Positions 11,154 to 21,255 of a stretch of DNA of 64,000 bases are shown here, piece after piece. The stretch spans positions 186,001 to 250,000 of the forward strand of contig NC_054687.1 of NCBI RefSeq assembly GCF_011074885.1, given 5' to 3'. Numbering within the stretch: the stretch's first letter is position 1; each line of letters starts with the position of its first letter. The position numbers were made by a program, and so were the translations under genes. Below the pieces are notes generated by a model. It saw only the letters and a program-made list of their open reading frames with translations. It was not told where the DNA came from and made no database searches. This DNA is from Brettanomyces bruxellensis. Lineage: Eukaryota > Ascomycota > Pichiomycetes > Pichiales > Pichiaceae.

Positions 11154-12376
11154 GTTTGTTCTGAGAGCCGTTTTGTTATGGTCTGTATATTTTCAATATC
11201 AAGATTGTTCCGGCCCTTGAAACTCTCCTTGAAGTACTCTGTAATGCCAGATTTATCCACTTGAGCACACTTTTTTGCTTCTTACTGTATACCAATCTGT
11301 TTTAACTCTCACAAAAGCTCTCCTGGCGTTTCTTGGGTATGTGCCATTGCCTATGTGAGCGCAACTGTACACTCAAAAAAAAAAATTCCACCTTTTTTTT
11401 TTTTTTTTTTTTTTTCTTTCTTTCTTTCTGTATGCTGAGATTACGCTGATTGCCTAATAATTGGCTTTTCTCTCTTTCCTCTCTTCTCACTCTAAAATTT
11501 CTCGCCCCATCTCCCATAGTCCCAGAACTCAACACAAATCAATCCCAAATCTGGAAATAACAAATCAAACTAATTAGTGCTCGCCTTTTTTAATTCGAAA
11601 ATTGCTATGTTCGAAAGGTTTATCCTTCCTTCAACTCTTGCCTGTTTCCTTCCTGGTACTCCCTGTTTTCGGGTTTCGGTCAAGTTTCCTTATGTAGAAA
11701 GAAACACCAACAAGAAAAATTTTTTTCTGTCCTCACAACATCTGCACACCAAAAGTATGTACAAACATGCGTGGTATATATGAACATATCAATTAGCAAT
11801 ATATACTCCCCGTCTAAATACAGCCAATCCAGTATAACAAATCACGTACCATATCAGGAGTCTGGCCAGAGTATAACTTAAAGAAAAGAAATTCGATTCC
11901 TCAAAAATTAAGCGTTACAAAATGGCACTGCACCGCCTTGAAAAAGCCATTTAGGTCTTGTTCCATACTATTGAGGAAGGTTAATACAGAAGGTTTCGGG
12001 TGAAACATACAAGGAATCAAGATTTTCCAAGTAAAGTTCTTTAACCATCTCCCGGCATTGTTTTATAAAAGCTTCATGTAACAAAGAATCAGGCTGATAA
12101 TAAAAAATTTAGCGCTGAGTATCTTGAGCTTCTTGAGTATTCCGAATTAGGCAATTCGAACGATGTGCCAAACATCGATTGTACAGTATGTAAGAAGTTT
12201 TTAAGATGCAGAGTAGAAAGCGCATTATGGAGAACGAAAACATATAAAGTGAGGACAAAACGATAAATTAGTTCTACATGTAATGCTCGGAAAAGAAGAG
12301 ATGGTAGTTTGATCATTTGCAGGTTGAAACTTCAAGCCATACTTCATTCCTTAAAGTTCAATTACGTTAGTCAAAG
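11154..12376. other. Divergent promoter region with homopolymer tracts
   Basis: This separates NST1 (minus) from the small secreted gene (plus). It holds an A11 run near 11376, a T23 run at 11393-11415 followed by TTTC repeats to about 11429, and a TATAAA at 12243-12248, about 130 bp before the secreted-protein ATG. No coding frame is convincing. Confidence 0.6.
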
Positions 12377-12670
12377 ATGAAATATTCCACGATAATAGCA
12401 GCATTTTGCACATTGGCAACTGCAGTCATGTCCGCGGACTCTTCATTAGTTACCGTTGTAACATTTTTGAGTGAAGTTGAAAAGACACTATTCTCAACAT
12501 CCACATCTAAGACATGTTATCCAGCAACTACTTACGATACAGAGAGCGGCGAAGTTTTCACCATCTACAATACCTGTAATACAAACTGGACGCAGCCAAC
12601 AACAACAGTTCATGTGACCCAAAAGAGCACCAATGTTGAGACCGAAGTTGTGACGAGTTATGTGGATTGA
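12377..12670 (+). CDS. Small secreted Ser/Thr-rich protein, 97 residues
   Basis: ATG at 12377 opens a product with a textbook signal peptide (MKYSTIIAAFCTLATAVMSA, cleavage after about residue 20). The remainder is Thr/Ser/Val-rich with three cysteines (SKTCYPATTYDT, YNTCNTNWTQ) and one N-glycosylation sequon (NWT). There is no GPI-type hydrophobic tail, so it is probably secreted or trapped in the wall. A TATAAA lies about 130 bp upstream. It resembles small wall or cell-surface proteins and the N-terminal part of Thr-rich mannoproteins, but I cannot assign a family. It could also be the surviving start of a longer wall protein. Confidence 0.65.
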   Translation: MKYSTIIAAFCTLATAVMSADSSLVTVVTFLSEVEKTLFSTSTSKTCYPATTYDTESGEVFTIYNTCNTNWTQPTTTVHVTQKSTNVETEVVTSYVD

Positions 12671-13140
12671 TTATAGATTATACTTGTGTGGGGAAGAGGG
12701 AGGATATGTAAATACATTATACCGAGTTATTTAGAACGTATACTAGTGTGGGAGCCATACTTATTGAAGACATAATACAGTTTTGGAGTTTGCATGATAT
12801 AAACAATGCATGTAAGTATGTAATTGATGTAGCTTAATGTGGTTAGAATGTGATTGGAATGTAGTTACAGTGTAGCTGTAATGTATGTAGAAATGTAGCT
12901 TAATATAATTGCAGTGTAATTTAATGTATCTAAAAATGCAATGTCTATATCATCTATAATGCTTATTTCACCGTACATAAAATACACAAATAGCAGAAAA
13001 TACAGTCACATGTATGCCTATATAGGAGAAGCAGCACACCAGAATATACCATACAGTCATGTTGTATATTTCATTATATGAACATGAAATCATATGCTTA
13101 CATGTGCATTGATATATACCCTTATATATCTTCTTACCGC
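12671..13140. other. AT-rich spacer with degenerate GTAGCTTAATGT-type repeats
   Basis: Between the secreted-protein stop and the HPC2 stop. From about 12808 to 12946 the motif TGTAGCTTAATGT and variants (gtagttacagtgtag, gtaatgtatgtag, aatgtagcttaat) recur in a loose tandem array. No gene seen. Confidence 0.5.
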
Positions 13141-14667
13141 TTATGGGCCAATCGGAAACGAGCCTATGATGATTTTGTTGTTGCTGGTAGACGAAGATGC
13201 AATAACTGGCTTCTTCGTCCCAACGACAATTGCTTTTGGTTCATTAGTCTTTGTCGAATTGTGAGGCTTTGATTTTGATGAATGAGACTGAGGAACGACT
13301 CTTGGCGCAATTTTCACCGTACCCTGAGTTTTTCCAGCTGCTACAGAGTGAGATCTCGAGCTGTGATTCGAAGAATGCCCGTGACTCGAATGCCGACTCG
13401 ATTGGCTATGTCCAGCATGGCCTCTCTGCGTATGGCTTCTCGAACTAGGTGAAGTTCTCCTTCTTTTCGCATTTCTTGACGTTTGCGATCTCCGCTTTGA
13501 CGAATTTCCGCCTCTTCTTCTGTTATTCGTCTGATCTGAGTCTGTCCACTCCCCATGATAAACAAAAAAGCCGCCCTTGTTATTTTTAGTCTGCTCCTCA
13601 AACTGAAGCTCCTCATCATCAATAAACGGATCATCAATGTCATACTTGCCAATACGCTTGTTGTCTTCCATCCGCCTTCTGTGCAACTCCTTTAAAACCA
13701 TCTCCTCTTTTTCCTCATCTGTCATTTCAGGCGTGAATTTAAGATGTAGCCGATTCACAATGTCTGCTGCATCATCATGCTCTTCATCTGCATTCACCAC
13801 TCCCACACCTGCCAAAGATCCGCTTACTGCATCATTATGCCCACTTACTGCACTGTTATTGGCCACATCATCATCATCCTCATCCATTTCATCATCCAGA
13901 TCATCGTCAAGGTCCACAGGAAGCCTGCTGTTCGAGTTCAGTGCATTGAATCCATATTTATCCTCACACAGACTGGCCACATTGTATGTGATCTGTTGGT
14001 CGGTAGTTTTCACGCCAGGTGGTGCAACAGGCACATCAATGCTTATTATTGGTAGCTGTGGATCCTTCTGGCCGGCCCCCTCCCCAGATTCACCATCTGG
14101 AATATCCGTTTCTGACCCTTCCATCCCGGATCCTTGCCTAATTAGGCTTCCCGATGTGCCGATTCCATTAGCTCCCAATGTAAGCTTGCCTGTCCCGTTT
14201 TTCTTGATCATAGGCATTATCTTGCGTACTTTACGCGGGCTCTTTAGATTCCGCGTCACCTTTATCGACGGAGTATTACTCTTGCCGTCTTTGCCGGCCT
14301 TACTTTCACTGCTGGCACTTTTTGGCTCATTCAATACTTGTCCTCCCAGTATGATCTTGTTATCAGTGTCACCACCACTTGCAGCAGCATCACTTGCAGT
14401 ACTGACATTTCTGATCACTCCGGACGCAGCACCAGCTTCCTCATTTGGGCTTCTTGCACCATCATTCGTGCTGCTATTCATTATTTCGCTCAATGACAAT
14501 TTTGCACGTCGCTTTCCGCCTTCATTTGCACTTGAAACGCTTTTTACAGGGTCAAAAAAGCTTGCTGAGCTACGTGGGGAAGCAGAAATAGACCGTGATT
14601 GTACCGGTGTCTCATTCGGGGTGTTGTCTTCTGAAAGAAGTGAATATATTGTTGATTTCTTGCTCAT
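13141..14667 (-). CDS. HPC2: HIR complex subunit Hpc2 (ubinuclein-related)
   Basis: The 508-residue product is mostly disordered (Ser/Gly/Asp/Lys-rich) and contains one conserved island at about residues 335-370: NKRIGKYDIDDPFIDDEEL followed by GGFFVYHGEW. This is the Hpc2-related domain shared with ubinuclein, which binds H3.3/H3-H4. In S. cerevisiae, Hpc2 works with Hir1, Hir2 and Hir3 in replication-independent nucleosome assembly and histone gene repression. An acidic stretch (DLDDDLDDEMDEDDDD) precedes the domain and a Ser/His/Arg-rich tail follows. The short N-terminal motif MSKKSTIYSLLSED and an ATG at 14667-14665 support the start. A long antisense frame over this gene is a composition artefact. 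Confidence 0.87.
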   Translation of the reverse strand: MSKKSTIYSLLSEDNTPNETPVQSRSISASPRSSASFFDPVKSVSSANEGGKRRAKLSLSEIMNSSTNDGARSPNEEAGAASGVIRNVSTASDAAASGGDTDNKIILGGQVLNEPKSASSESKAGKDGKSNTPSIKVTRNLKSPRKVRKIMPMIKKNGTGKLTLGANGIGTSGSLIRQGSGMEGSETDIPDGESGEGAGQKDPQLPIISIDVPVAPPGVKTTDQQITYNVASLCEDKYGFNALNSNSRLPVDLDDDLDDEMDEDDDDVANNSAVSGHNDAVSGSLAGVGVVNADEEHDDAADIVNRLHLKFTPEMTDEEKEEMVLKELHRRRMEDNKRIGKYDIDDPFIDDEELQFEEQTKNNKGGFFVYHGEWTDSDQTNNRRRGGNSSKRRSQTSRNAKRRRTSPSSRSHTQRGHAGHSQSSRHSSHGHSSNHSSRSHSVAAGKTQGTVKIAPRVVPQSHSSKSKPHNSTKTNEPKAIVVGTKKPVIASSSTSNNKIIIGSFPIGP

Positions 14668-15063
14668 TGCTGGATGTGCTCAATGTGCGAGTTTCACCAC
14701 CAAAAGAGATTGGAAAACAGAATTGATGATCGGACCAAGTTCCCACCTTGACACTGTACGCTGGGTAATGATTAAAAGAAAGCGTAAGCTGTTGCGTGTG
14801 GATAATTCGGGTTGATCCAGTATTATAGATACCGATGTGCACTATGTGGGAAGGAGAAAATACGGGGATGAAAAAATATTGTACGTAAAATAAAGAAGTG
14901 TGAAAAAGTAGTAAGTGTTAAAAAGTAAAAAGGTAATAAAAAAAAAAGATGCAAAAAAAAAGCCTTAAACTCTCGCTACACACAAGTTGAATGAAATAAA
15001 GGAATGCTTTATCATATATACACACATCATAATAAATACCCGCGGAGCACCTCTCCTACATAT
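14668..15063. other. HPC2 upstream region, no gene
   Basis: About 400 bp between the PDK stop and the HPC2 start, A-rich (14935-14960), with no conserved coding potential seen. Confidence 0.5.
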
Positions 15064-16512
15064 TTAAGCTCTGTCAAGCTGTAACTTGTCGTGATTAGTT
15101 CCTATCTTGCCCAATGTCAAATACACATCCGATCCATATCCTTGAACCGAATATATCTCTAGTGTTCCATTCCAGTAATCAGTGTACACCTTGCACATAG
15201 GAAGAGAAATTCCCAAGGTGTATTCAAAAGGCCTTCGAGCCAAGGCTAGCAATGTGGATTTCTGCACTTTCTTGCTTGATTCCATTCTTCCTAGGTCTCC
15301 CAACACCCCATCCAAGTCTTTTCTTTCTCCTGTACTTGAATCCGCCTTCTTTTCATCTGTTCTAGACTCCAGATCTGCTCTTCCGGCACCCACATTCCAA
15401 AACTGGTGGTCCCTCATTGGTGGTCTGTCGGGAAGATCATACCGTGACATCTTGTAGAAGTTCTTCAAGTACTGCGATGCCAACTCGGGGCTTTTCCCAA
15501 ACGACCACACCTTCGAACGCTCATCTTTAGGCATGCCACCTCCCTGATCGGAAAACTTGATTGCAATGGAATCCTTGCGAGGAACAACTTGCACCACAAC
15601 AGCCGGTGGTGTTAATTTTACAAGTTCTTCTTGCGAAAGTGTCTTGTTGCGCTTGAGCATGGCCGAAATAGTGGCCTTGAATGCATTTCTGAGAATCTCT
15701 TCAAATATGTAGTTGAGGTGCGAGGTTAGGAACTCGAACTTGAGATCAGAACCTTCAATAACCAACTCCGGCATCTTCAGATCGGGATAGATGCTCTGCA
15801 AAAAGCTGCGAACAACATCCGCTGTAAGCCGCAAATGCTCGTAAATCGACCCCTGCTCAAATGCCTCACCAATGTAGTTCTGGGGCTTCACCAAAACAGG
15901 ATTTGACTGGCTTTGAAAAGACTTCGAGAGCGATAAATGCTGCTCCATAATCACACGCCTACTAATTCTGGACCGGATCATGCTGGAAATGAACTTGTCG
16001 AGTTTCTCCTGAGAAAGACTCTTCAAAACAGACACCTCCAAAGACCCCATCATCAAGTGCGGCAATATAATCAAGTGATCATCCAAAACATGCGATATAA
16101 AGCGGCAGAACCTGTCGTTATCCTCAAGGCTGTTTATTACAGGGGCTCGCCTGAAAGCATTCACACAGTAGCAGTAACTCTGATAAACCTGGTTGAGATG
16201 ATAGTTGTTTGCAATTCCAAAATTCAGCTCTTGCAGCTCTTTAACTTTCAAAGCCAATCGGATAGGAAGTTCCGTTCTCACAAAGTTTGCACTCGAGAGA
16301 AGCTTTTTCTCCGTTAACTTATGCCCAAAATTAGCCAATTGGCGTAATGTGACTGGATGCACTGGGCGATTTGCCAATTCCAAAATGGATGGATTACGAT
16401 AAAAATGTTGCTCATTTAGCAAGTCTGAATATCGGGGCTGGAAAGGCATTAAAAAGTCCAAACTTGATGCAATGGCACTAAGCCGTAGTCCCGGCTGCTT
16501 CACCGCCTGCAT
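15064..16512 (-). CDS. Mitochondrial pyruvate dehydrogenase kinase (Pkp1/Pkp2 family, Pkp2-like)
   Basis: The 482-residue protein has the PDK/BCKDK architecture. The N-terminal helical domain (about residues 30-240) includes RPVHPVTLRQLANFG. The GHKL ATPase domain follows, with an N-box at about 270 (HLNYIFEEILRNAFKATI), a G1 box at about 326 (FSDQGGGMP) and a G2 region at about 434 (YTLGISLPMCKVYTDYWNG, then GYGSDVYLTL). These enzymes phosphorylate and inactivate the E1-alpha subunit of pyruvate dehydrogenase in the mitochondrial matrix. The N-terminus is rich in Arg/Ser and low in acids, consistent with a presequence. Its length is nearer to yeast Pkp2 than the shorter Pkp1, so I lean to Pkp2, but the paralogue call is inference. 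Confidence 0.9.
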   Translation of the reverse strand: MQAVKQPGLRLSAIASSLDFLMPFQPRYSDLLNEQHFYRNPSILELANRPVHPVTLRQLANFGHKLTEKKLLSSANFVRTELPIRLALKVKELQELNFGIANNYHLNQVYQSYCYCVNAFRRAPVINSLEDNDRFCRFISHVLDDHLIILPHLMMGSLEVSVLKSLSQEKLDKFISSMIRSRISRRVIMEQHLSLSKSFQSQSNPVLVKPQNYIGEAFEQGSIYEHLRLTADVVRSFLQSIYPDLKMPELVIEGSDLKFEFLTSHLNYIFEEILRNAFKATISAMLKRNKTLSQEELVKLTPPAVVVQVVPRKDSIAIKFSDQGGGMPKDERSKVWSFGKSPELASQYLKNFYKMSRYDLPDRPPMRDHQFWNVGAGRADLESRTDEKKADSSTGERKDLDGVLGDLGRMESSKKVQKSTLLALARRPFEYTLGISLPMCKVYTDYWNGTLEIYSVQGYGSDVYLTLGKIGTNHDKLQLDRA

Positions 16513-17262
16513 TGCTATGTATACTTAAAGCCTTTAAATATGGATTATCGGCGGAGTGTCTGGTAATTTGAAAGAAAGTTGAAATTATTGAAGGTAGGAA
16601 ATTTGGTCTGTATTTATCGATTTATTTAAGCGTGCACTCCGCATGTTTTCCTGGCCCGTTAATCCGGGAATACGGAAGAATGACTGTAATGGTGTGCGGC
16701 TGAAAAAGAACAAAACAAAAAAATAAAATAAAAAAGTGGAAAGTTCCCCACAATAGAAGTACCGAAAAAAAAAAGATTTAACTGGAAGTTTTCAGCCTTG
16801 TACTTACTTAGGGTGTAAAACCAGCAACAAGAATCACAAATTGTAAGAAATGTATGGAAGTCACTCAAAAACCGCTTTGTGTAAACTTTGCATGCTGAAT
16901 AATGCCGATCTGAAGTCTGCTGATACGATTCCTCCAGATTGACACTATCCGTATCACATTTGTTTTGATTCAAGTAATTGAGTCAGATACAATTTATTAC
17001 CGTAAACTTTGAATACATCGATCAGCATAAACAGCTTTCTTTTACATGAGCATACCTGTTCAGATAATAAGCATGTTGAAGTCAACTGAAAGTATATTTG
17101 AGTCCATACTCGAACGGCTCCAACTTCCTAATCCGGACCTGGACCCCATGCTCAGCAACTTCAACGATACATGTATAAATAGTCGTTATCCTCACTTGTG
17201 TTAATCATATTTGCCAGTTTACTTATGAAGCCCAGCACTAAAATTTTCTAATTCACACTTGA
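16513..17262. other. Divergent promoter, PDK and agmatinase
   Basis: 750 bp between two outward-facing starts. A TATAAATAG element lies at 17174-17182, about 85 bp before the agmatinase ATG. CGG and CCG triplets near 17113 and 17130 could be Zn2Cys6 half-sites. No coding frame is convincing. Confidence 0.6.
17174..17182 (+). promoter_or_regulatory. TATA box of the agmatinase gene
   Basis: TATAAATAG, a consensus yeast TATA element, lies about 85 bp upstream of the ATG at 17263 and is correctly oriented. Confidence 0.6.
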
Positions 17263-18576
17263 ATGCTAAAAATGTTGGCTTTTTTGGTGGTATTGCCAGT
17301 AATTGGGGCACTTCAAGCCGATCAGTTTTCAGCACAGGCCACCTTGCGGAATAAAGCCGAAATTGCTAACTGTGGACGATCTTTCATCGATGAGATATTT
17401 GGAGATATAGTGCCGGACAACGAATATCGAGAAAAGATGCTTCAAGTTGGAAAAATAGAGACATGCGTTAACGAATTGTCCACAGACACAGTTTTCAGAG
17501 AAAACCATCTCAGGTTGCCGGATGATGACGATATCTCCGATTTTAACGAGTACAAGCCGTTATACTCTGGAATTGTGACTTTTGCTCACTTGCCAGAAGC
17601 CAACTGCTTTTTTGATGATCACGTGAAAGCAGACATTGCCATAGTTGGAGCTCCATATGATTCTGGAGTATCATATTGCCCTGGAGCAAGATTTGGACCC
17701 AATGGAGTTCGGCAAGGTTCTAGAAGGCTTGGTGGTGGATTAACGCCAATAAGAGGCAACTATGCAGGCTCTAAGTTAAGGAATCTCGATCCATATCATG
17801 CGAATCTCAGCATAGTGGACTGTGGAGACGTTCCTATGACTCCGTTTGACTCTCGGGTGGCTTTAAATCAGCTTTATAGAGGTGAGAGGAGAATACACTC
17901 GCTAGGAACACCAGATAAAGGCTCTAAATTATACTCTAGGGAGCATCCTAGAATTATCACACTTGGTGGAGATCATACTGTAACATTAATGAACCTCAGA
18001 TCGGCATATGAGGCTGCAGAAAACGAAAGTTTGGCAGTAATCCATTTTGACGCACATATTGACACTTGGAACCCGAAAGTGTTAGGTGGAGGAATTAGCA
18101 AGTATGCGAGCTTGAACCATGGCACATTTCTTCACTACGCAAGTGAATACGGTTACGTTTCGGCCAACCATTCGATACATGTTGGGACTCGAGCTCCGTA
18201 TATCGATCCAAGCGATATTCGACATGACAAGGATTGCGGCTTTAAGATGATTACTTCTAAGGATGTATACACCCTGACACCACGGGGTGTGGGAAGAAGA
18301 ATCAAAGAAATAGTAGGAAGCAGCAAAGTCTACATCACTTTTGACATGGATACATTTGACCTTCCGTATGTTAATTCCGGAACTCTCGAAGCAGGAGGAC
18401 TTACACCACGTGAAGTACAATTTATATTGGATGAATTAGAGGGAATCAATCTTATTGGATGTGATGTCGTTGAGGTTAGTACTCCTCCTAATAGTGCAAA
18501 CTCTGATAACACTGGACTTTTGGCTGCTCAGGTGATTGATTCATTTCTGGGCTTAATGGCTGTGACTGAAGTGTGA
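17263..18576 (+). CDS. Agmatinase-type ureohydrolase with signal peptide
   Basis: The 437-residue product belongs to the arginase/agmatinase family. The six Mn2+ ligands are visible: H238 in GGDHTVTL, D263/H265/D267 in HFDAHIDTW, and D361/D363 in TFDMDTFDLPYV. SGTLEAGGLTPRE corresponds to the family's GxGTPExGG substrate loop in shortened form. The N-terminus (MLKMLAFLVVLPVIGALQA) is a probable signal peptide, as in the secreted or vacuolar agmatinases of several fungi. The predicted reaction is agmatine to putrescine plus urea. The next two genes on the same strand are a Zn2Cys6 regulator and an X-Pro peptidase, so a nitrogen-scavenging role is plausible. Substrate identity (agmatine versus another guanidino compound) is inferred from family similarity only. 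Confidence 0.88.
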   Translation: MLKMLAFLVVLPVIGALQADQFSAQATLRNKAEIANCGRSFIDEIFGDIVPDNEYREKMLQVGKIETCVNELSTDTVFRENHLRLPDDDDISDFNEYKPLYSGIVTFAHLPEANCFFDDHVKADIAIVGAPYDSGVSYCPGARFGPNGVRQGSRRLGGGLTPIRGNYAGSKLRNLDPYHANLSIVDCGDVPMTPFDSRVALNQLYRGERRIHSLGTPDKGSKLYSREHPRIITLGGDHTVTLMNLRSAYEAAENESLAVIHFDAHIDTWNPKVLGGGISKYASLNHGTFLHYASEYGYVSANHSIHVGTRAPYIDPSDIRHDKDCGFKMITSKDVYTLTPRGVGRRIKEIVGSSKVYITFDMDTFDLPYVNSGTLEAGGLTPREVQFILDELEGINLIGCDVVEVSTPPNSANSDNTGLLAAQVIDSFLGLMAVTEV

Positions 18577-18954
18577 AAAAATGGAGCTTTGAGAGGGTAG
18601 TAGCAATAAATAATGATTTTGGCTTTGGAATTTGGAATTTGAAATTTGTATTTATTTTTTAATTTTGTATTTTGTATTTTTTTTATCTTCTTCGTAATTA
18701 TTTTTTTATGCGGGGTGAGAACCCGAGAAGTAAATACCGGCTAAAGAGATCCGAGTAAGCAGAACACAGCTATGGGTGGGCATTACTCCTTTAATTTTTA
18801 CCAGTTAACGCATGTTATGTGCCAATTTTTGGGAATCTGAGTAGGAAGTAGAAATTGATTACGGAGCCTGGCTGTATTAGACAGCTGTCTCGAGGATTTA
18901 TACACATATACATACATTTCAATATCAGTATCTTTTTCGGCGCTTAAAATATTC
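18577..18954. other. Spacer, agmatinase to regulator
   Basis: About 380 bp. It begins with AT-rich imperfect repeats of TTTGGAATTTG/TTTTGTATTT (18620-18685), probably the 3' end-forming region of the agmatinase gene. No gene seen. Confidence 0.5.
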
Positions 18955-21255
18955 ATGAGTGGGCCAAGCCTGACAAAGTTCAAAATAAAGCCAAAAAAGC
19001 AAGTGGCCAGAAAAACAAACCGAATCGGTAAAGCATGCTTTAGCTGCCACCAGAGAAAGGTCAAATGCAATTTTGAAATTCCCTGTGATCGGTGTATTGC
19101 ACGTGGAATGGCACACTTATGCCGGAGAGAGCCAATTGTGATTGATGGACTTCAGATGAACACCGGTGGACCCACAGAGCAGGCTTATGTGCGGGAAAAC
19201 GAGGCTTTACGAGGCAGAATAAGCAGCTTAGAGAGTATGGTGAATCGGATGAGGGAGCAGATGGAAAGAGATCGTATTAACACTAGCAGCAAGCCTGTGT
19301 ATAGAAATTTAGTGTGTAGCAAGTCTGGAGATGGAACAGAGCAGAGAAGAGGAGAGCACACAGGGCAAAAGCAGCCGGGCAGTGAACCAATAGTTGGAAC
19401 AGCGCCATCTGTTGGGAGATCAGACTCGAAAATTCCTTTAACTGACTCACATTGGGATGTGTACTCTGCAACGATGAGTTTGCTTAACGGAGGACTCATG
19501 GATACAAAAATCGAGGCAAGTAAGCTGGAAAGCAATACTGAAGAGTGGGCAACAGTGAATAATCCGTCAACAGCTGCGAAAATGCAGCAGTGGGGCGATT
19601 TCCGGTCGGATGTGTGGAATTATCAGCTTAAAGTGATACGGACGGTGACAAAGTCGGAGTCGGACCTCTTAATAAAGGCAGCTTTTCGGCAGGTGCCATT
19701 CTTGTTGCCTATAATAGACGAGCAGTCGTTCATGACGGATTATGAGACATACTGGGCCGATAATCAGGATGGTGAGAAGCACATCTCGCCGTTTTACTCC
19801 AAGTCACCACAAAAATACATGCTTCTTGGCGAGTCCTACGCACTCATGTGCATTGCGATACATTACTGCGAGGATAGCTTGCAGAAGCAGCTTCAGTTCA
19901 CGGATGAGGACTGGGATTTCTTCCCCAGAGTGTTGTTTTCCTGTGCCTTGGAGTGTCTATACAGAGGACGCTTTATGACATTCATGAGTCTCCGAACGCT
20001 TCAGGTGATGGCTCTGATGAACATGTGTGCTCAAGCTTTGGGCGGTATTGACTTGCAGCACTGTCTTTTTGGCATTAGTGTCTACATTGCCCGGCGGCTG
20101 GGGCTGGATTCTCAATTGGATAACACTAACCGTTCGGTGGTTCGAACCTGCCTCTGGTGGAACTTGACTGTTTTTGATTGGACCCAAAATTCTGGAAATA
20201 AGCGCCTGATCCCAGACAACAGCTTCACCACTCCGTTACCAAACCCTCCATACCCATCCTCTGAGTATCTTCTTTCATTCTCCTTGCGGATCGCAAGTAT
20301 ACGCAAGACATGGCTTGGAGATAACTCTGGCTCGCCATCTCTTGATGTGCTCAAGGAGACAGATCTACAGATTCGACTGCTACAGGTGGACACAGAGCAT
20401 TATTTCCAAAGTGCTCCCAAGGAGTCACATATCCAGTACATGGCGTTTCTAACCGATATGATCGTGCTTCACGAATTGTTGGAGGTGAACAGAAGAATGT
20501 CGGCATTGATGAGTTCCGTGCAGTGGAAGCAGACGTGCTTTCATGAGTGCTATACTCTGGCATGTAGACAAATCAGTATGTTCTGCTCATCAAAGACGCC
20601 ATCGCATTTCAGGAAGCCATACTTTGTTTCCGAGTACGTGGTCTCGGCAGTTATCTTTCTACTGGTGGACTTGCTTCTTGATACATCGTCTGGGCGGAAG
20701 TACAAGTGTGAGGTGCTCAGAAAGGCAGATACTGTGATTGCTCAACTCAAAACATACAAGATTGTGATTCGGCCTGCAATCCGAGGAATTTACGTTATTC
20801 AGAGACTCTGCGATTTGGTCAAGGGAAAGAGACAGGTCCATGACAAGTACGGGGTGCCCGAGCGGTTTATTTCCAGGCAATACACTTTAACAGGAGAAAG
20901 ATTGCAACCGGATGCTGGAGAATCCTCAATTGACACTTCAACTGCTCGAAATTATACCAATGGCTACAATGATTCACATAAAATAAACCCCGAGATCGTC
21001 AAGAAGAATCCAGAATCAGCAAGTGAGCGTTTAGATGCACTGAAGCAGTTGAAAGTGGCATACAGAGCAGAAATCCTGCAATCACAACAACTTTACTTTG
21101 ATACTAAGAGGGCAGCAGAAAAGGATGATGCTTCTGATGTTTTACCCGAGATGGGAACACCATTACCGGACGTGATTCAAGATACGATCCAAGACATTTT
21201 AAGTGATAACGGCTGGAACCAATTTTTGGCCTCATTGAGTGATCTGAACGAGTGA
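18955..21255 (+). CDS. Zn2Cys6 fungal transcription factor
   Basis: The 766-residue protein has a canonical binuclear zinc cluster at residues 28-56: Cys28, 31, 38, 44, 47 and 56 (CX2CX6CX5CX2CX8C), preceded by a basic stretch. A short leucine/arginine-rich coiled coil follows (about 78-105, RGRISSLESMVNRMREQ), then a linker. The fungal-specific transcription factor middle domain (about 230-600) includes MCIAIHYCEDS, FGISVYIARRLGLD and RTCLWWNLTVFDW. The class usually dimerises and binds CGG repeats to control nitrogen, carbon or stress genes. Neighbouring agmatinase and X-Pro peptidase genes on the same strand are candidate targets, but that is inference from position. I cannot assign a named orthologue. 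Confidence 0.93.
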   Translation: MSGPSLTKFKIKPKKQVARKTNRIGKACFSCHQRKVKCNFEIPCDRCIARGMAHLCRREPIVIDGLQMNTGGPTEQAYVRENEALRGRISSLESMVNRMREQMERDRINTSSKPVYRNLVCSKSGDGTEQRRGEHTGQKQPGSEPIVGTAPSVGRSDSKIPLTDSHWDVYSATMSLLNGGLMDTKIEASKLESNTEEWATVNNPSTAAKMQQWGDFRSDVWNYQLKVIRTVTKSESDLLIKAAFRQVPFLLPIIDEQSFMTDYETYWADNQDGEKHISPFYSKSPQKYMLLGESYALMCIAIHYCEDSLQKQLQFTDEDWDFFPRVLFSCALECLYRGRFMTFMSLRTLQVMALMNMCAQALGGIDLQHCLFGISVYIARRLGLDSQLDNTNRSVVRTCLWWNLTVFDWTQNSGNKRLIPDNSFTTPLPNPPYPSSEYLLSFSLRIASIRKTWLGDNSGSPSLDVLKETDLQIRLLQVDTEHYFQSAPKESHIQYMAFLTDMIVLHELLEVNRRMSALMSSVQWKQTCFHECYTLACRQISMFCSSKTPSHFRKPYFVSEYVVSAVIFLLVDLLLDTSSGRKYKCEVLRKADTVIAQLKTYKIVIRPAIRGIYVIQRLCDLVKGKRQVHDKYGVPERFISRQYTLTGERLQPDAGESSIDTSTARNYTNGYNDSHKINPEIVKKNPESASERLDALKQLKVAYRAEILQSQQLYFDTKRAAEKDDASDVLPEMGTPLPDVIQDTIQDILSDNGWNQFLASLSDLNE

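Noticed and set aside
13637..14815. 392-codon open frame on the plus strand over HPC2
   Set aside because: It is antisense to a conserved gene; its composition is Ser/Leu-rich with no domain.
20125..20145. GGTTCGAACC-like sequence as a tRNA B box
   Set aside because: It is inside the coding region of the Zn2Cys6 regulator (VVRTCLWW) and lacks an upstream A box and acceptor stem.
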